A stretch of DNA of 64,000 nucleotides from Raphanus sativus (lineage: Eukaryota > Streptophyta > Magnoliopsida > Brassicales > Brassicaceae). Shown here one piece after another: positions 22,092-34,032 of the stretch. A program made the translations under genes and the position numbers. A model generated the notes under the pieces. That model was not told the DNA's origin. It ran no database searches and saw only the letters and a list, made by a program, of their open reading frames with translations. Each line of letters starts with the position of its first letter. Within the stretch, counting starts at the first letter, position 1. The stretch lies in NCBI RefSeq assembly GCF_000801105.2, contig NC_079518.1, positions 21,556,800-21,620,799 on the forward strand. The letters run 5' to 3'.

Positions 22092-23144
22092 TTTGTCCCC
22101 CAGTTCTTTAAGCGAGTTAACAAGGTTGAAGAACGGTAAAGCATCCGGAACAATAATAATTCCAAGTCGATTTCTTCTAGAGATTTCGCGAAGTCGTTTG
22201 CCATTACATAGCGAGGTCGTGCAAGAGAGGTTGCTTTGAACTTTCGATCATTGCTCCTTCGTGATCGGAACGTGAGTTTGGTCTGAGTCGTTGGATGCAC
22301 TGCATAAAATCAGACGAGGTCTATTTGATCATTAAGTGATTGATTGCGTTTATGTTTGTGGGTCGAAATGAGAGTTCGAGGTTGCCTGTTGTAAATGTCG
22401 CGCCAAGGATGAGAGTTGGATCGAGCTTGGGGTTTCGTAAATATGGGTCGAGCTTGTCAACCGAGTTGCTGGTTTGTGGAGAGTTACTTTGATCTTTCTT
22501 GGTAGGATTGATGAATATCTTAAATTTATTTTACTTATGAGATTTTGTCGCGAATTTGGTTTTTCGTTTCTCGTCGAATAAATATTTTGTGTTCGTGTAA
22601 AGGTGTTGGAAATATCTATATATAATCCCAACGAATCATCAAGCCAAAATGTTCTGGCTATATGTCGATAGTCGAAACTTAACTTTGGTTCGGTTATGGA
22701 AGAAATTTATATTGCTTGTCCTCGAGATGTTTTGCGCGATTAGAAGCTGATCAGGAATCTAACATGCGGGCCAGTTGTGACCTAAGGACGTGGTTTATCG
22801 ATGTGAACTTGGGTCATTTGAGACCGTGCGGTAAAAATTGCTAAGAGTTTAATGTTGAAATATAGTTCAATGAGCGTTTTCGCCGCTTGAAAAGTAAATC
22901 TCGATAGTACTTTGAGCGACTAGTAGTGCAAGAAGAGTGTACAAATATTTTGCAGTTGTACGAAGTTGTGATATAAAATGACTAATCAATATGAATTTGG
23001 TAACTTAAGAAGTCGTAATAGTAATGCAAGAATCTATATTATCTGATTCAGACACTGATAAGTGTGAATAAATTGAAAAGAATTATTTACCGACATGGGC
23101 GTGTTCCAGTCTTGGTGACTGCGATCTAGTGGAGACGAAGCGGT
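22092..23144. other. Interior of third Tat-like element, left part
   Basis: No frame of note on either strand. It ends at GCGGT, the left target duplication of the next element. Confidence 0.45.
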
Positions 23145-23685
23145 TGTGAGGATTAAACTCACCTCCTGATTTTAGGTCAGGTTATAGTTTAGGAAAGGAT
23201 TAGGGAAAGATAATCGTGGGCTGAATCCCGTAAGAACTTGTAGAATGAATGATGATTTATATTGATAATGTGATAAAAGAATGGTTACAAAAGATGTTTC
23301 TCTTGATGATTACAAAGATAATAAATTGCTCTAGAGATGATATGAATAATCGTGAAAATGAATAAGGGTCGAATCCCTTCCTTAGTCCTCGACCTTCTCT
23401 TTAAATAGTCTTGGACTTCCTCTGATTGTCTTCAATTGATCTCCGAGATCCTCTCCGTTTATTGAGGAATCCACAACAGCTTCCCCTTTGACCGGGTCCT
23501 GTGCTCCTTCAGTTGTGATATGAGCTTCCTCTTCATCGAGACCTCTTCGAAGATTGCCTTTAGCTTCCAGCCTCCGGCTCCGTAGTAAACCTTAGCTCAG
23601 GTCGCCAATATGTATTGGGCTTTGTCTCGACTCAATACTTGTTTTGGTTCCAACGTCAGCTAACGGGCCATATTCGGGCCCAACA
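23145..23685 (-). repeat. 3' LTR of Tat-like element (left)
   Basis: Bounded by TGTGAG and CCAACA. The next bases, GTTGCCCCCAGCTTTC, are the polypurine tract when read on the minus strand. Confidence 0.88.
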
Positions 23686-23887
23686 GTTGCCCCCAGCTTT
23701 CGAGATAAGACTTCTTACTCGGGAGCTTAACCTAGCCGCTGAACCTCAATCTTTTCTGTTGAGATAATGATTACTAGCTATATTCAACGAAGATATTATT
23801 CGCTTGAATTGACGGTTTTGATGAAATCAACGGCTCGGATGAAAGAGGTTTTGAAATATTTGCTCAGATTCTCGAGACTTGACAGGA

Positions 23888-23894
23888 TATAAAG
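23888..23894 (+). promoter_or_regulatory. TATA-like site for the antisense ORF
   Basis: TATAAAG about 240 bp before the ATG at 24129, on the strand opposite to gag and just inside the element from its 3' LTR. It suggests an internal promoter that is independent of the LTR. Confidence 0.45.
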
Positions 23895-24128
23895 TAGCTA
23901 GCATTAACTGCCGCTGTCCATATTCTCCACGCCTCCACTCGGTTTTCAAGGTAACTTCTCCTCCACTCCTTTATTTTACTACGTTTGCTTTTTTTTTTTA
24001 CTTTCATCCTTCGATTCACCATTGATCCTCTGCGAATTTCCTAGAGTTCTTAGTTCCTAAGAGATCTAGTTAGCTTGTTCCACCTTTTCCCCTTTCAATC
24101 CTTTCGATTCTCCTTACCTCTCTCTTTA

Positions 24129-26646
24129 ATGGATCCTCCGAAAGAAGGTTCCGGCGAGACCGGGATTTCTGCCTCCGGCAAACGTTTAATGAAGGTTAAA
24201 CAGGAGATCGGTGAGAAAATGAAAAGAGACAAGAAAGAAGCCAAAGACTCAATTGCGGGAAGGGTCTCCAAGCGGGTGAAGAAGAAGGATGCTTCTGGCG
24301 GAAGCGCCTCTGTGGGACCTCACTCGCCTTCTTCATTGAAGATCCAAGAGGTCGTTAACCTCATGGTTCAAGCTTACGGTCAAAAGGAGTTGGCCAGGGT
24401 TTGTTCCTCCGACGAAACCCCTGAAACCGCCCCGGAGGGTTGGTTTTGCATTCATGAGAAATATATCTCTAAATGCCACCTCCGGTTTCCGCTTCCAGAC
24501 CTTTTGTTAGATCTTCTTGACCATTACCAGTTGGCCCTCTCTCAGCTCTGTCCCTCTGTTATCCGGGTGATAAATGGTTTCATCACCAGGGCTAAGGAAG
24601 AAGGGGTCGCTGTTGGACTTAGTGAATTGATGAGTCTTTATACGATCAAGGAGAGCTCTAGTAAGGATGGTGGCAGCGGTACCTACTACCTTCCTTGTCG
24701 TCCTAGGCTCGGTCTTTTTAAGTCCTCCGGTAGTGATGATGATTGGAGGAAAAAATATTTCTACGTCAAGATTGACCCCACAACAGTTCCTGTGGGTCGT
24801 GCTCTCTCGGTTATTTGGTCCGATATATCTGGTTAGGATTTTTAGGAACGTGCTTTGCTTATATCAGATTATTGTTGTTTGCTGAACTCTTGGTTTCTTG
24901 TGCAGATATCGAGGATCCTCCTAAGCTTACTGATAAGCTGTCTAGAGCTCTTTTTCGGAAGCTATATCAAAGTCCCAATACTTGGGCATCTTTTACCATC
25001 TCTCGCATCGGATCTGCTAGGTTCCCGGAGCAATACAACGCCAGGTTCCTGACCCAATTCCAGCTGAAGATTTAGAAGGTATTTTTCGGATTTCGCTTAT
25101 CTATTTTTCATTTCTAGATTTGCTTTTGGAGATAACTAAAAAGCTTTCCTTTGTTTAGTTTCTGAAGGTCCTTTCGTGGTAGATCTTTCGACTGGAGCTA
25201 GTACTTCCGAAACCGAAAAGACTCAAGCTCCCAAGATGAGGCCTTCTTTCCGTTCCAGGAGCAAACCTGCTGCAGCTGCCAGTGCTTCGTGAGGCAGCGA
25301 CAAGACCCAAGGAGGAGCCTTCCTTAGCTCGCTGAAGGAGGTCCTTGACGATGGATCCTCTGTTCCTGTTAGGGATGTTAACCCAGTTGAAACCAGAGCT
25401 CAAGATGTTGTTCCTCGTCCTGAGATCCCGCCAGTTGATGTTAACCCTCAAGCTGCTAGAGATCCCTCTGAGGTCGAACCTCCGAGAAACAAGAGGTCTC
25501 GGACTGATTTGGGAGATAGGCCCGCCAGGTCTTCCTCCTCGTCTTCGCGGGGAGGGACCGTCGGCTGGAACTTTACCCATTCTAAACCGGAATCGATCTT
25601 GGATGACCCTTGGGGTTTGGCAACCATCATGAGGCATATGAAGATGGTTGGATGCTCTATGCCTTCAATCAATGGTCTGACCAACAAGGAAGAATACGTT
25701 GAGATAGCTCACCACATGGGTCAGGTACGTAGTCTTGTTTTTTCTTGGTTTGCCTCTAAGTTGACATTTTCTGAATTTTAGTTTTTTTTTTCTTTTTCAG
25801 TTAGCTGGAGCCATCAACAGAGCTCAGCTGAGGTTCGAGGAGACCGTGAATGGTGCTCCCAGTGCTGGGGATTTAGCTCAGGCTACTGAGTTATTCAAGA
25901 CTACCAAGATGGAGCTCGACCTAGCTCGTGCTCGAGTTTCTGAGCTTGAAGCTGAGGTCGGGAGGCTCGGTTTGAAGGCTGACACTCAGCAGGGGAAGCT
26001 CGAAAGTCAGGCTATCGATATTCGGGTGAAGAACAGGAAGATCAACGAGTTAGAGGCTGCTTGCAGGGTAGCTAAGCATCAGGTTCAAGAGATGATCGCC
26101 TCATCTCACCTTAGTCAAAGGAACAAAGAAGCTGAAGTTAAGCTAGCTGTTAGGAAAGGTAAGAAGGAGGTAGCTGATGCCTACAACAAGATCCTGACCT
26201 CTGTGAAGGAGAAGTTTGTCAAGAAGAAGGATGAGACCGACGCCCTGATCTATGTTCAGGAGCTTCAGGCGAACACCGAACTTCTGAAGGATTTATTGTC
26301 TAAGGAGATTGAGAATGCTGAAGAGGAGTATCACCGTTTGATGGTTTTGATCCCGGAGGCTGCTGCTGCGTATGAGAAGGCTCAAGTTTCTGATTTCTCA
26401 GTCAGCAAGCTCCCCATTCCACAATTCTCCGAGAGCTCAGGTACTTTTGAGATCAATATGTTTAATCCGGCGTTTTCTGGAGAATATGGTTCTAACTTGG
26501 GTTCGGTATCTCCTGATCTAGTCCCAGTTGAGACGACCCCGGGAGGTGTCGACCAGGATGCTGAAGTGGAGGCTTCTGCCAAGGAGGGTGATCCTATCGA
26601 GAAGGATAAGGATGATGAAGCTGATCCTGGATCCAAGGAAGGTTAA
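24129..26646 (+). pseudogene. Antisense extra ORF (Transposase_28 domain plus coiled coil)
   Basis: Exons by splice signals: 24129-24831, 24906-25078, 25159-25724 and 25801-26646. The start MDPPKEGSGETG is followed by a lysine-rich basic stretch. Residues about 95-165 (ETAPEGWFCIHEKYISKCHLRFPLPDLLLDLL, then LSQLCPSVIRVINGFI) are the plant gypsy-type Transposase_28 pattern. Exon 3 is serine/proline-rich with SRTDLGDRPARSSSSSS and ends at HHMGQ. Exon 4 is a long coiled coil (heptads from about AGDLAQATELF to ENAEEEYHRL) with an acidic tail. Defects are a frameshift near 25045 and an in-frame TGA at 25290. The protein's job is unknown. Confidence 0.75.
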
Positions 26647-27379
26647 GAGCCGATGCTCTTTATGTTCCAAAACTTCTGCCCAATGGGCTTCTGTCTCTTT
26701 TGTTTTTAAAACTTATGGCCTGAGGAGGCTTTTAAACCTTTGTTTTCGTTAAGGTCTTTTTTGAACCTTTGTTGGCCTGAGGAGGCCTTTAAACCTTTTA
26801 TCTATCAAGACTTGGTTTTCAGTTTTGTTCCAAGTCTTTCGATTTGACTTAGTCAAATTTGGTTAAGAATTTTGATAGGGAATGCTTCTGTTACTAATTA
26901 AGAGGTTTAATGAGTCCTCCGAATTAGATTTCTGATTTCGTGATAAGTCTTGGAGACTTGGATCATTTTTGGCCGCTTAAGAGGGGTTCTTGAAGTATCG
27001 AGATTAGCTCAAGGTTTTTAGGAACCTGAGTTTAACTCGGGTACCTTAGGTGGGGGTTTTTGGGAACCTGAATTTGTTTACGGGATTTTAAGACCCATTG
27101 GAACTTACTTAGGATTTTAAGACCTTTCGGAATTTGATAAGGGTTTTAAGACCTTTCGAAATTTGATAAGGGTTTTAAGACCTTTGTATTTTGTTGAAGA
27201 TTTCGAGATTCTAGGTTTAGGTCCGAGGTGACCTGTCTTTGTTCGAAGGATTTTAAGACCTTGATGGTTTCTAAGGATTTTAAGACCTTAGGTTGAGGTC
27301 AATGGAGACCTGACTTTGTTTAAAGGATTTTAAGACCTTGGTAGTTTCTAAGGATTTTGAGACCTTAGGTTTAGGCTTA
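26647..27379. repeat. Repeat zone between antisense ORF and gag
   Basis: AAGGATTTTAAGACCTT and variants recur about ten times between roughly 27000 and 27420, overlapping the gag end. The units are themselves near-palindromic (AAGG...CCTT). Around 26710-26790 the phrase GGCCTGAGGAGGCTTTTAAA is duplicated. Position matches that of the minisatellite in the 16-21 kb element. Confidence 0.75.
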
Positions 27380-28897
27380 TCAAGCTTGGCTTCGTTCGAA
27401 GGATTTTAAGACCTTAGCTTCTGTTGTGATATAGAATAGACCTCTCCTAAGAGCCTCGATGGCGACTAGATCGTTCGGATTCGAGAGCATAGTTCTTATT
27501 GCCCGGAATTTCTCGATGTAGACTCGTAGTGAGTCCCCCATTCCTTGTCTGACCTTCCAAAGGTCGGCCTCAGAGGCTTGCTTCAGGATATGAGTCGAGT
27601 ACTGCTTCATGAAGGCACTAGTTAACTGATCGAAACTATCTATCGATGCTGGTTTGAGACCAGAGAACCACTCAAGGGCTGTTCCGACCAAGTTTTCGGC
27701 GAATGTCCTGCAGTAACCTGCTTCACATTCTTCCTGTGTAAAATGGGCTTTCACGATAGCCAATCGGAAAGCTCTCAAATAGGCCTTTGGGTCAGAGGTC
27801 CCATCATACTCGGGAATTCTGATTTTTCGGGTATCTCTTATGTAGGAGCTGGAAATTCTGTCAGTGAATGGAGTTCCACGGGTTTCTTCGATCAAGCTAT
27901 CGATTTCGGGAGCTGAGCTCGTAGCTTTATGGACTTGAGCTCCCAATTTTTGGAGAGCTGCGTGAGTTTGTTCCATATATCTACGGATAGCTTCAGGTCC
28001 TTCTGAGGGAAGGACATTTAGGTCGTTATTAGGTACCCGGCGGGCAGGTTCCTGACGGAATCTTGTTGGCTCGTCTTCCCATGCAGTTGGTGGGCTAAGT
28101 CGCTCACCAGCTCTTGGGTTATCGGAGGCTACCCTTCGATTCCCGTCCCCGTTCGGGGGTTGAGCTTCTGGTTTGATAAACCGAGGCTGATGTTCTGCCC
28201 CCGGATGGGAAGGATACTCCTGCTCCGGCCCCAAAATCAGGCGGCGGAGGAGGTAAGCGAGTGCTCCGGTCAGCAATCTGGCTGGGTGTGGAGCTGGTTG
28301 TCGCTACGTTACTTCCCATAGCACTGGTAATAGGTGGGTTAAACACGGGAGCTGCCCCAGTATGAGGTGTCTGGAAGGCAGATCCCCGTCCTTCCGGAGC
28401 AGTGTTATCAGGGGAAAAGTCTAAACGTCCTCGGGGGAATGAGGATCTGTCAATCGATCTCGGAAAATGACCCTCGGAGCTTGACGTTGCGGTGGTTAGG
28501 TTGTTGTGTCTAGAGATCTTGTTATCTCTTCGAATCGTTGCTGTCGAACAGCTAGCTGATGCATCGTACGCTCACTTTCCTGAGCTTTGTTTACTAGTTG
28601 CATCATCATCTGACGAATCTCAGAAAGCTGAGCCTCCGTTTGATTCGGAACGGCTTGCTGCTGAGGATTCTCGGTGATTGGAAGCCCGGGGACGGTTCCA
28701 CTTGTCGATCTCGGGTTAGTAGCTCCGGTTACAGTCTGGCTCGTTCGAGCGTTAATCGAAAGCTGTTGTCCAGATCGGTGGTCGCCACGTCGAGGTTCTG
28801 AGGTTACAAGGGTAGAGCCTCCATCGTTCGGTGAGCCATCGCTCTGAATCGGGAGGTTAAGGTCAGACGGATTTGTTGTCTGATCGGTAGGATTCAT
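27380..28897 (-). pseudogene. Gypsy-type gag, broken
   Basis: The start MNPTDQTTNPSDLNLPIQSD (ATG at 28897) follows the primer-binding site. The first block ends at a stop near 28496 after a helical QRFEEITRSLD segment. The second (28276-27380) has the capsid-like retrotransposon gag domain: IPEYDGTSDPKAYLRAFRLA, then CRTFAENLVGTALEWFSGL, FDQLTSAFMKQYS, then LRVYIEKFRAI. The nucleocapsid zinc knuckle is not seen; the frame decays into the repeat zone. Gag would pack the RNA into virus-like particles. Confidence 0.85.
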
Positions 28898-28930
28898 CCT
28901 CAAGTTAGGGTAAGGGATTCGATTGTTTCT

Positions 28931-28948
28931 TCCCCACAGTCGGCGCCA
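28931..28948 (-). promoter_or_regulatory. Primer-binding site of the Tat-like element
   Basis: On the minus strand TGGCGCCGACTGTGGGGA begins two bases after the CA end of the 5' LTR, the standard position and start (TGG) for a tRNA primer-binding site. The exact tRNA is not decided here. Confidence 0.7.
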
Positions 28949-28950
28949 AT

Positions 28951-29484
28951 TGTGAGAGACTAAACTCACCTCCTGATTTTAGGTCAGGTTATAGTTTAGG
29001 AAAGGATTAGGAAAATATAATCGTGAGCTGAATCCCGTAAGAACTTGTAGAATGAATGATGATTTGTATTGATAATGTGATAAAAGAATGGTTACAAAAG
29101 ATGTTTCTCTTGATGATTACAAATATAATAAACTGCTCTAGAGATGATATGAATAATCGTGAAAATGAATAAGGGTCGAATCCCTTCCTTAGTCCTCGAC
29201 CTTCTCTTTAAATAGTCTTGGACTTCCTTTGATTGTCTTCAACTGATTTCCGAGATCCTCTCCGTTTATTGAGGAATCCGCAACAGCTTCCCCTTTGACC
29301 GGGTCATGTGCTCCTTCTGTTGTGATATGAGCTTCCTCTTTATCGTCGAAGATTGCCTTTAGCTTCCAGCCTCCGGCTCCGTAGTAAACCTTAGCTCAGG
29401 TCGACGATATGTATTGGACTTTGTCGCGACTCAATACTTGTTTTGGTTCTAACGTCAGCTAACGAGCCATATTCGGGCCCAACA
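28951..29484 (-). repeat. 5' LTR of Tat-like element (right)
   Basis: Pairs with 23145-23685; bounded by TGTGAG and CCAACA and followed by ACGGT, the near-match of the left flank GCGGT. Confidence 0.88.
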
Positions 29485-29978
29485 ACGGTGTTGGATGTTC
29501 GATCATGTGTACTTTGTGTATCCGATGATAGGTCGAGGTATTCAGGCTGCGAATCATTGACTTTGTTTGTGTGCAACTCGTAGTACGCCATTGCGGACTA
29601 TATCGCGTTTACTGCCTCTTGTGGCTTTGCTTTTGTTTGAATATATGTTTAGAAAACATGCGGTCTTAGAGTATTTCTGCATTGACTTGGTTTAACATGC
29701 ATGATTTCGTGGTTGGGACCTTTTAGTGATGATTTGGATTTTGTTTGTGATTTTCCATGATTCGGTATAGATAATATATATTTGCTTCTTCTAGGGAAAG
29801 GGATATACTAGCCCTTGAAGTAGTTCGAGATCGTTTGAAGTCAGTCGTTCAACGGCTCTTTTCATAATGAAGTGGATGGATTTTTCACTCAAGGAGTGTG
29901 GAGTACAAGGATTGAGTTTTCTTCATGCCTCTCTGGTATTTTCGTCTCGATCCGCTTGATATCATGCTCGATATATTT
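29485..29978. other. Host element DNA right of the inserted Tat element
   Basis: No recognised frame. By position it is the continuation of the third Tat-like element whose left part ends at 23144. Confidence 0.4.
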
Positions 29979-30078
29979 NNNNNNNNNNNNNNNNNNNNNN
30001 NNNNNNNNNNNNNNNNNNNNNNNNNNNNNNNNNNNNNNNNNNNNNNNNNNNNNNNNNNNNNNNNNNNNNNNNNNNNNN
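29979..30078. other. Assembly gap (100 N)
   Basis: Exactly 100 undetermined bases, the usual placeholder for a gap of unknown size. Sequence on both sides is repeat DNA, so the join may hide much missing sequence or a wrong junction. Confidence 0.99.
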
Positions 30079-33000
30079 CTGGAGGCACAATAAGAGCTTG
30101 TTCAAAAGCTCACTATCGATCTGAGAGTGTAACGTTTCATTGGCTCTATGGCCTTAGTTCTTTACGAATTGTGTTGGGCGATCTTCTTGAAGAGTCGAGC
30201 TCGGCCACTGAGCTGCTAAGGTTCCTTGGATATATGGTTCATTGTTTTCGTGGAACAAGATGCATTTCCGGTTCCTCGAGCTTCTGATGTCCATCGGAGT
30301 CGGAGATCGAACTTGATGCCTTTATCGGAGAAGGGCGACTTATCGATCCTTCGTGTTTCACGAGCTCGTTAGAGGTCGAGTTTGTCTATTTTCTATTTCA
30401 GATGTAAGATCTGTACTTTCTTAACGATAGTCGGATCTGTGTTTCATACAGTTCGTACCTGCGTCATAAGGGTTTCAGGAGCTCGATAGCTCGAGGGATT
30501 TTCGTGTTGTCTTCGGTTGGTCAAATTGATTGAAGCGCGAACTGGTAGGCTTTCGCGTTCGAGCTGGCCGAGCCAATCTTTGCCCAGTCTATCGAGACTC
30601 GGGCTGTGGTGGTTTGATTTGGATCGTGGTGCTGTAGAGATGCTTCTAGATTTATTTCGTTTTGTTTTAAACGACTTATTAAAGTTCGTTAAGCGAGTCC
30701 TTAGCTCTGAGATTGGTCAATGAGAGTGGTGAGAACGCATCGTAGATCGTCCTCCTCTTCAAGATTATGTTCTGTCAGATCATTCTTTTTCGTTAGTCTT
30801 GAGGCAGACGTTAGTTTCGTTGTCTCGAGTGAGGCGGTGTCTTTACTGGTCTCGAGCGAGAGATGTCGGGTTCATCAGATTCGAACTAGATGTCTTTTAT
30901 AGACACTAGTAACGGGTTATTGGAACTCGAGGTGGCAAAAGACGCTCCTATAAGGTCATCTATCACGTTGGAGATCTTTGTTCTTGAACACACGTTGAAA
31001 CGTATTGGAGAAAGGAACATGACGGACTTCGTAACTCCGTTGAGCAGGAGGAACTCTTGCATCTGTCTTGTGATGAGCTGTCTCTATAGAAAGAACGTGT
31101 TGATATCTTTATGGATGTAGTTATTTGGTGGGAATGTGTGATTCAGGTTGCAATCCTTAATCCCACGAGCTATTTTCCCCGCAAGGTTGGAATGTCGTTT
31201 GGATGTGACCATACAAGCTGATATGAACTTGCAGCGGCTGATCCTAATATGATCTGAAGACTTGGTAAGAATCGTCTTCCTTCTTGTTCCACCAACCACG
31301 TGGTGGAGAAAAATATATATTTTTAATAACAGAAACGCGTTATTTGTTGTCGTCTCTCTTGCTCGACGCGAGGTCTTTTATGTGTATCTTGTTCTCTTAT
31401 CGGGTACCGAGACATATTGGCGTGGTAAGAGAAACATGTCTATGTCATCAGTCTTGACACAAGAAAAAATCTGAAGTATCTGATCATATAAATCCGTTTA
31501 ATAAATAGGATGATGATGAATCTTTGTAAGCCCAGAAGTGGGAAATGAATCTTTGTGGCCTAGAGATCGTGAGTGGGGGCTTTCTTCTTTTCTGGAAAGT
31601 GAGGATGATCCTCGGCTTTGGCCAATGCAAAGACTTAATTGCTTTATGAATTGATCATAAATGAAAGACATTTTTCCTTCTCGTTCATCGTATCCATGGT
31701 GGAGAGAATCATTTAATCATTATATAAATATAATGATTCTTTAATAGCTACTGCTCTTCTTCTTTGGAAAGTAGAGAAGTCAACTCATGCAAAGGTGTCT
31801 ACCTTTTAGCTCTGAGCTTTGGAGGGCTCCACTTCTTCCTGTTCATCAAACGGTGGTGAAGGTTTCTATGGCGGTGATAACGTTTACGGTTTCTTCGTTG
31901 GCATTGCTCCGCCCGAGAGATCTCCGTCTTGAGTGAGAAACCATTCCGTAACAAATATATAACATATTTGGGGACTCTTACATGTTTCAATACGATCTTG
32001 TATATCATATCTGCTTAGGGAGAAGAAAGTCTTGCTTTTGTTGGGTACGGAGACGTAACCCAATTCGTCAAAGCAAGGTAAAGGAGTTGCCTTTTAGGAG
32101 CTCGTGGAGTTGTGTCATTCCTATAATAATGGTTAAAACAAGAAATCATGTTTGTGTTTTGAGGTCACGAGCTTAACGGTTTCGTTTCATGGAGAGTGGA
32201 GAATTCTTGTTTCGTGATGTCTCCTCGATCTCTCATACTGAGATATTGGGAATCGGGTGTGATGTCGGGTCTCTAATGAAAACATGGTTTTTTTCGTGTT
32301 CATATACGAACGTCATTTTTGAGTTAAAACAAATCATATTAATGAATAATATGATAGTTCGGCATGTAATATTTTATGGTCGTGAGAGATTGAGCTCTCA
32401 TAAATTCCATAGTTGAATGACGATCAAGAGAGGAGGAGATTGTATTCCTCGTTCTCCATCCCATGAGTTCTTGTTCGTTTTAGGTGGAAGAGAATGGGGT
32501 TTGTCCTCTCCTCCGCAAGATGCTCGGTCTCAACAAATACATCTCCGTATTTCTTTTGTTTAAACATCGACGACTGCCTTTTTCTTCTTCCCGGCGATTC
32601 ATAGATGGAGAAAGCTTTAATGGCCTTTGTTTTTTAAGCGGGAGAGATCTGGTGACAAATCTGGGTCCAATAATTAGTTGCCCCCCAGTCCTTCGAGTGA
32701 GGAGACGAGGTTGAAGGACGAGAAGTCAGCTTTCCTCTACTGGTGACGTCGCAAGGAATACTCTCTTCTACTCCTTTTTCAGTCAATATGAGATCGAGTC
32801 TAACGTAGTTTATTATTAATCTCTAAAGGGACGTCGGTTGTATCAGTCTTAAGTGAGACATCAGTTTTGTTTTGAGCGAGACGTTTTCTCGATCGGTATC
32901 TCGTCAGATCAAATACCATAGAAGAGTTTGTCTTTATTCGTTGGCACAATCAAAGTATGATTTCGTCATAGGGAAAAGCGGTTTTAGCTCTCGAGCTCCA

Positions 33001-33466
33001 ACGGCGAGCTCTCTTTCAGTCCTTTCGATCAGCGGAGTTCGGACTATTTATTTTTTCTTCGTCGATGTTGTTCCGTGAGACAAAGGCGCTTGTAGTTGTA
33101 GTTCTCCAGCTTGCGAGCTTCTCGTTCATGGTCGAGTGGATAGTAACCTTAGTTCAAGTCTCCTATGACTCGATTTATAGTCATCTCGAGTGAGACATTG
33201 ATTTCGTTGTTTTGAGCGAGCTGTTTTCTTCATCGATCTTGAGCAAGATAACAGCGTCATCGGTCTCGAGAGACACATCGACTTCGTTGTATTGAGCGGG
33301 GTATTTTTTTTTGCATCGATCTTGAGCAAGATATCAGCTTCATCGTCTTTAGAGAGACTTTGGTTTCGTCGTCTTGTAAAAGGATCGATTACCTCCATGG
33401 ACGAACACGCCATTGGATGGAGATCAAGGAGCAGAGGGTTCGCCGCTTTGATTATTAGGCTCGGCG
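30079..33466. mobile_element. Degenerate Tat-like LTR and interior remnants
   Basis: No frame worth calling. An LTR-to-interior junction (GGGTCCAATA then TTGCCCCCCAGTCC, about 32663-32690) resembles the one at 22084-22105, so at least one more minus-strand 3' LTR ends near 32672. The 27-bp minisatellite motif recurs near 30780-30890, 32820-32890 and 33175-33365. The CACTA element interrupts at 33467. Confidence 0.5.
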
Positions 33467-33908
33467 CACTACAAGAAATATGAGTATTGGTAGCAGTTCA
33501 CGGTAGCACGAATTCACAAAGTGCTACGAAAACAAGTTGAATCCGATACCCGACCTTTTTATAGCGTTATTTAAACGCTAATGAAAAATTTCATTAACCC
33601 GGGAAAAAGAATAAAAATACATTAATAGCGGTAAAAAGTGTCGGGTTTAGCTCTTTAGCTTATGTTTTTTTTTTTACTTTTCCTCATCTTCTCCTTCGAT
33701 TAGTAACCATCGACGAGGCAAAACAGTGAAGCCTCAGCTCGAATCCGACATTTCTCGAAGATCTTCTCCGCTGTGGTGTTATTGTTGCCGGCGGTCAGAT
33801 TACAGGTGAAACCCAATTTCGATTTTGTCTGTCTGAACCCTAGATTAAGTTTTTAGATTTTGGCCGATTAATTTCTTTAAGTTCTTTCCACTTTTACAAT
33901 TTTATGAT

Positions 33909-34032
33909 TTCGATTTGGGGACATGAGGATTAGAGGTTATCAATTCCAATTTCGATTTGAGGACATGAGGATAGAGATTATCAATTTCAATTTCGATTTG
34001 AGGATATGAGGATTAGAGATTTTCAAATCAGT
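33909..34032 (+). repeat. Tandem repeat, ~42 bp x 3, in CACTA leader
   Basis: Three units beginning TTCGATTTG(A/G)GGA(C/T)ATGAGGA at 33909, 33951 and 33992, each followed by a TATCAATT(T/C)CAAT linker (shortened in the last). Confidence 0.8.

Larger units (their letters stand above)
23145..29484 (-). mobile_element. Tat-like Gypsy element lacking pol, with antisense ORF
   Basis: LTRs at 23145-23685 and 28951-29484 (541 and 534 bp, roughly two dozen differences by eye plus a 7-bp indel). The 5-bp flanks are GCGGT and ACGGT. On the minus strand the order is 5' LTR (right), primer-binding site (28931-28948), broken gag (28897-27380), a repeat zone, then the antisense (+) ORF, a polypurine tract and the 3' LTR. 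Only about 730 bp separate gag from the antisense ORF, so protease, reverse transcriptase, RNase H and integrase are absent. The element would need trans-acting pol. Confidence 0.88.

Noticed and set aside
25155..25687. 160-codon minus-strand frame (and its copy at 38551-39083)
   Set aside because: It is a shadow of exon 3 of the antisense ORF; conserved in the second copy only because the DNA is duplicated.
29872..30287. Frames running through the N stretch
   Set aside because: They are open only because N codons are not read as stops.
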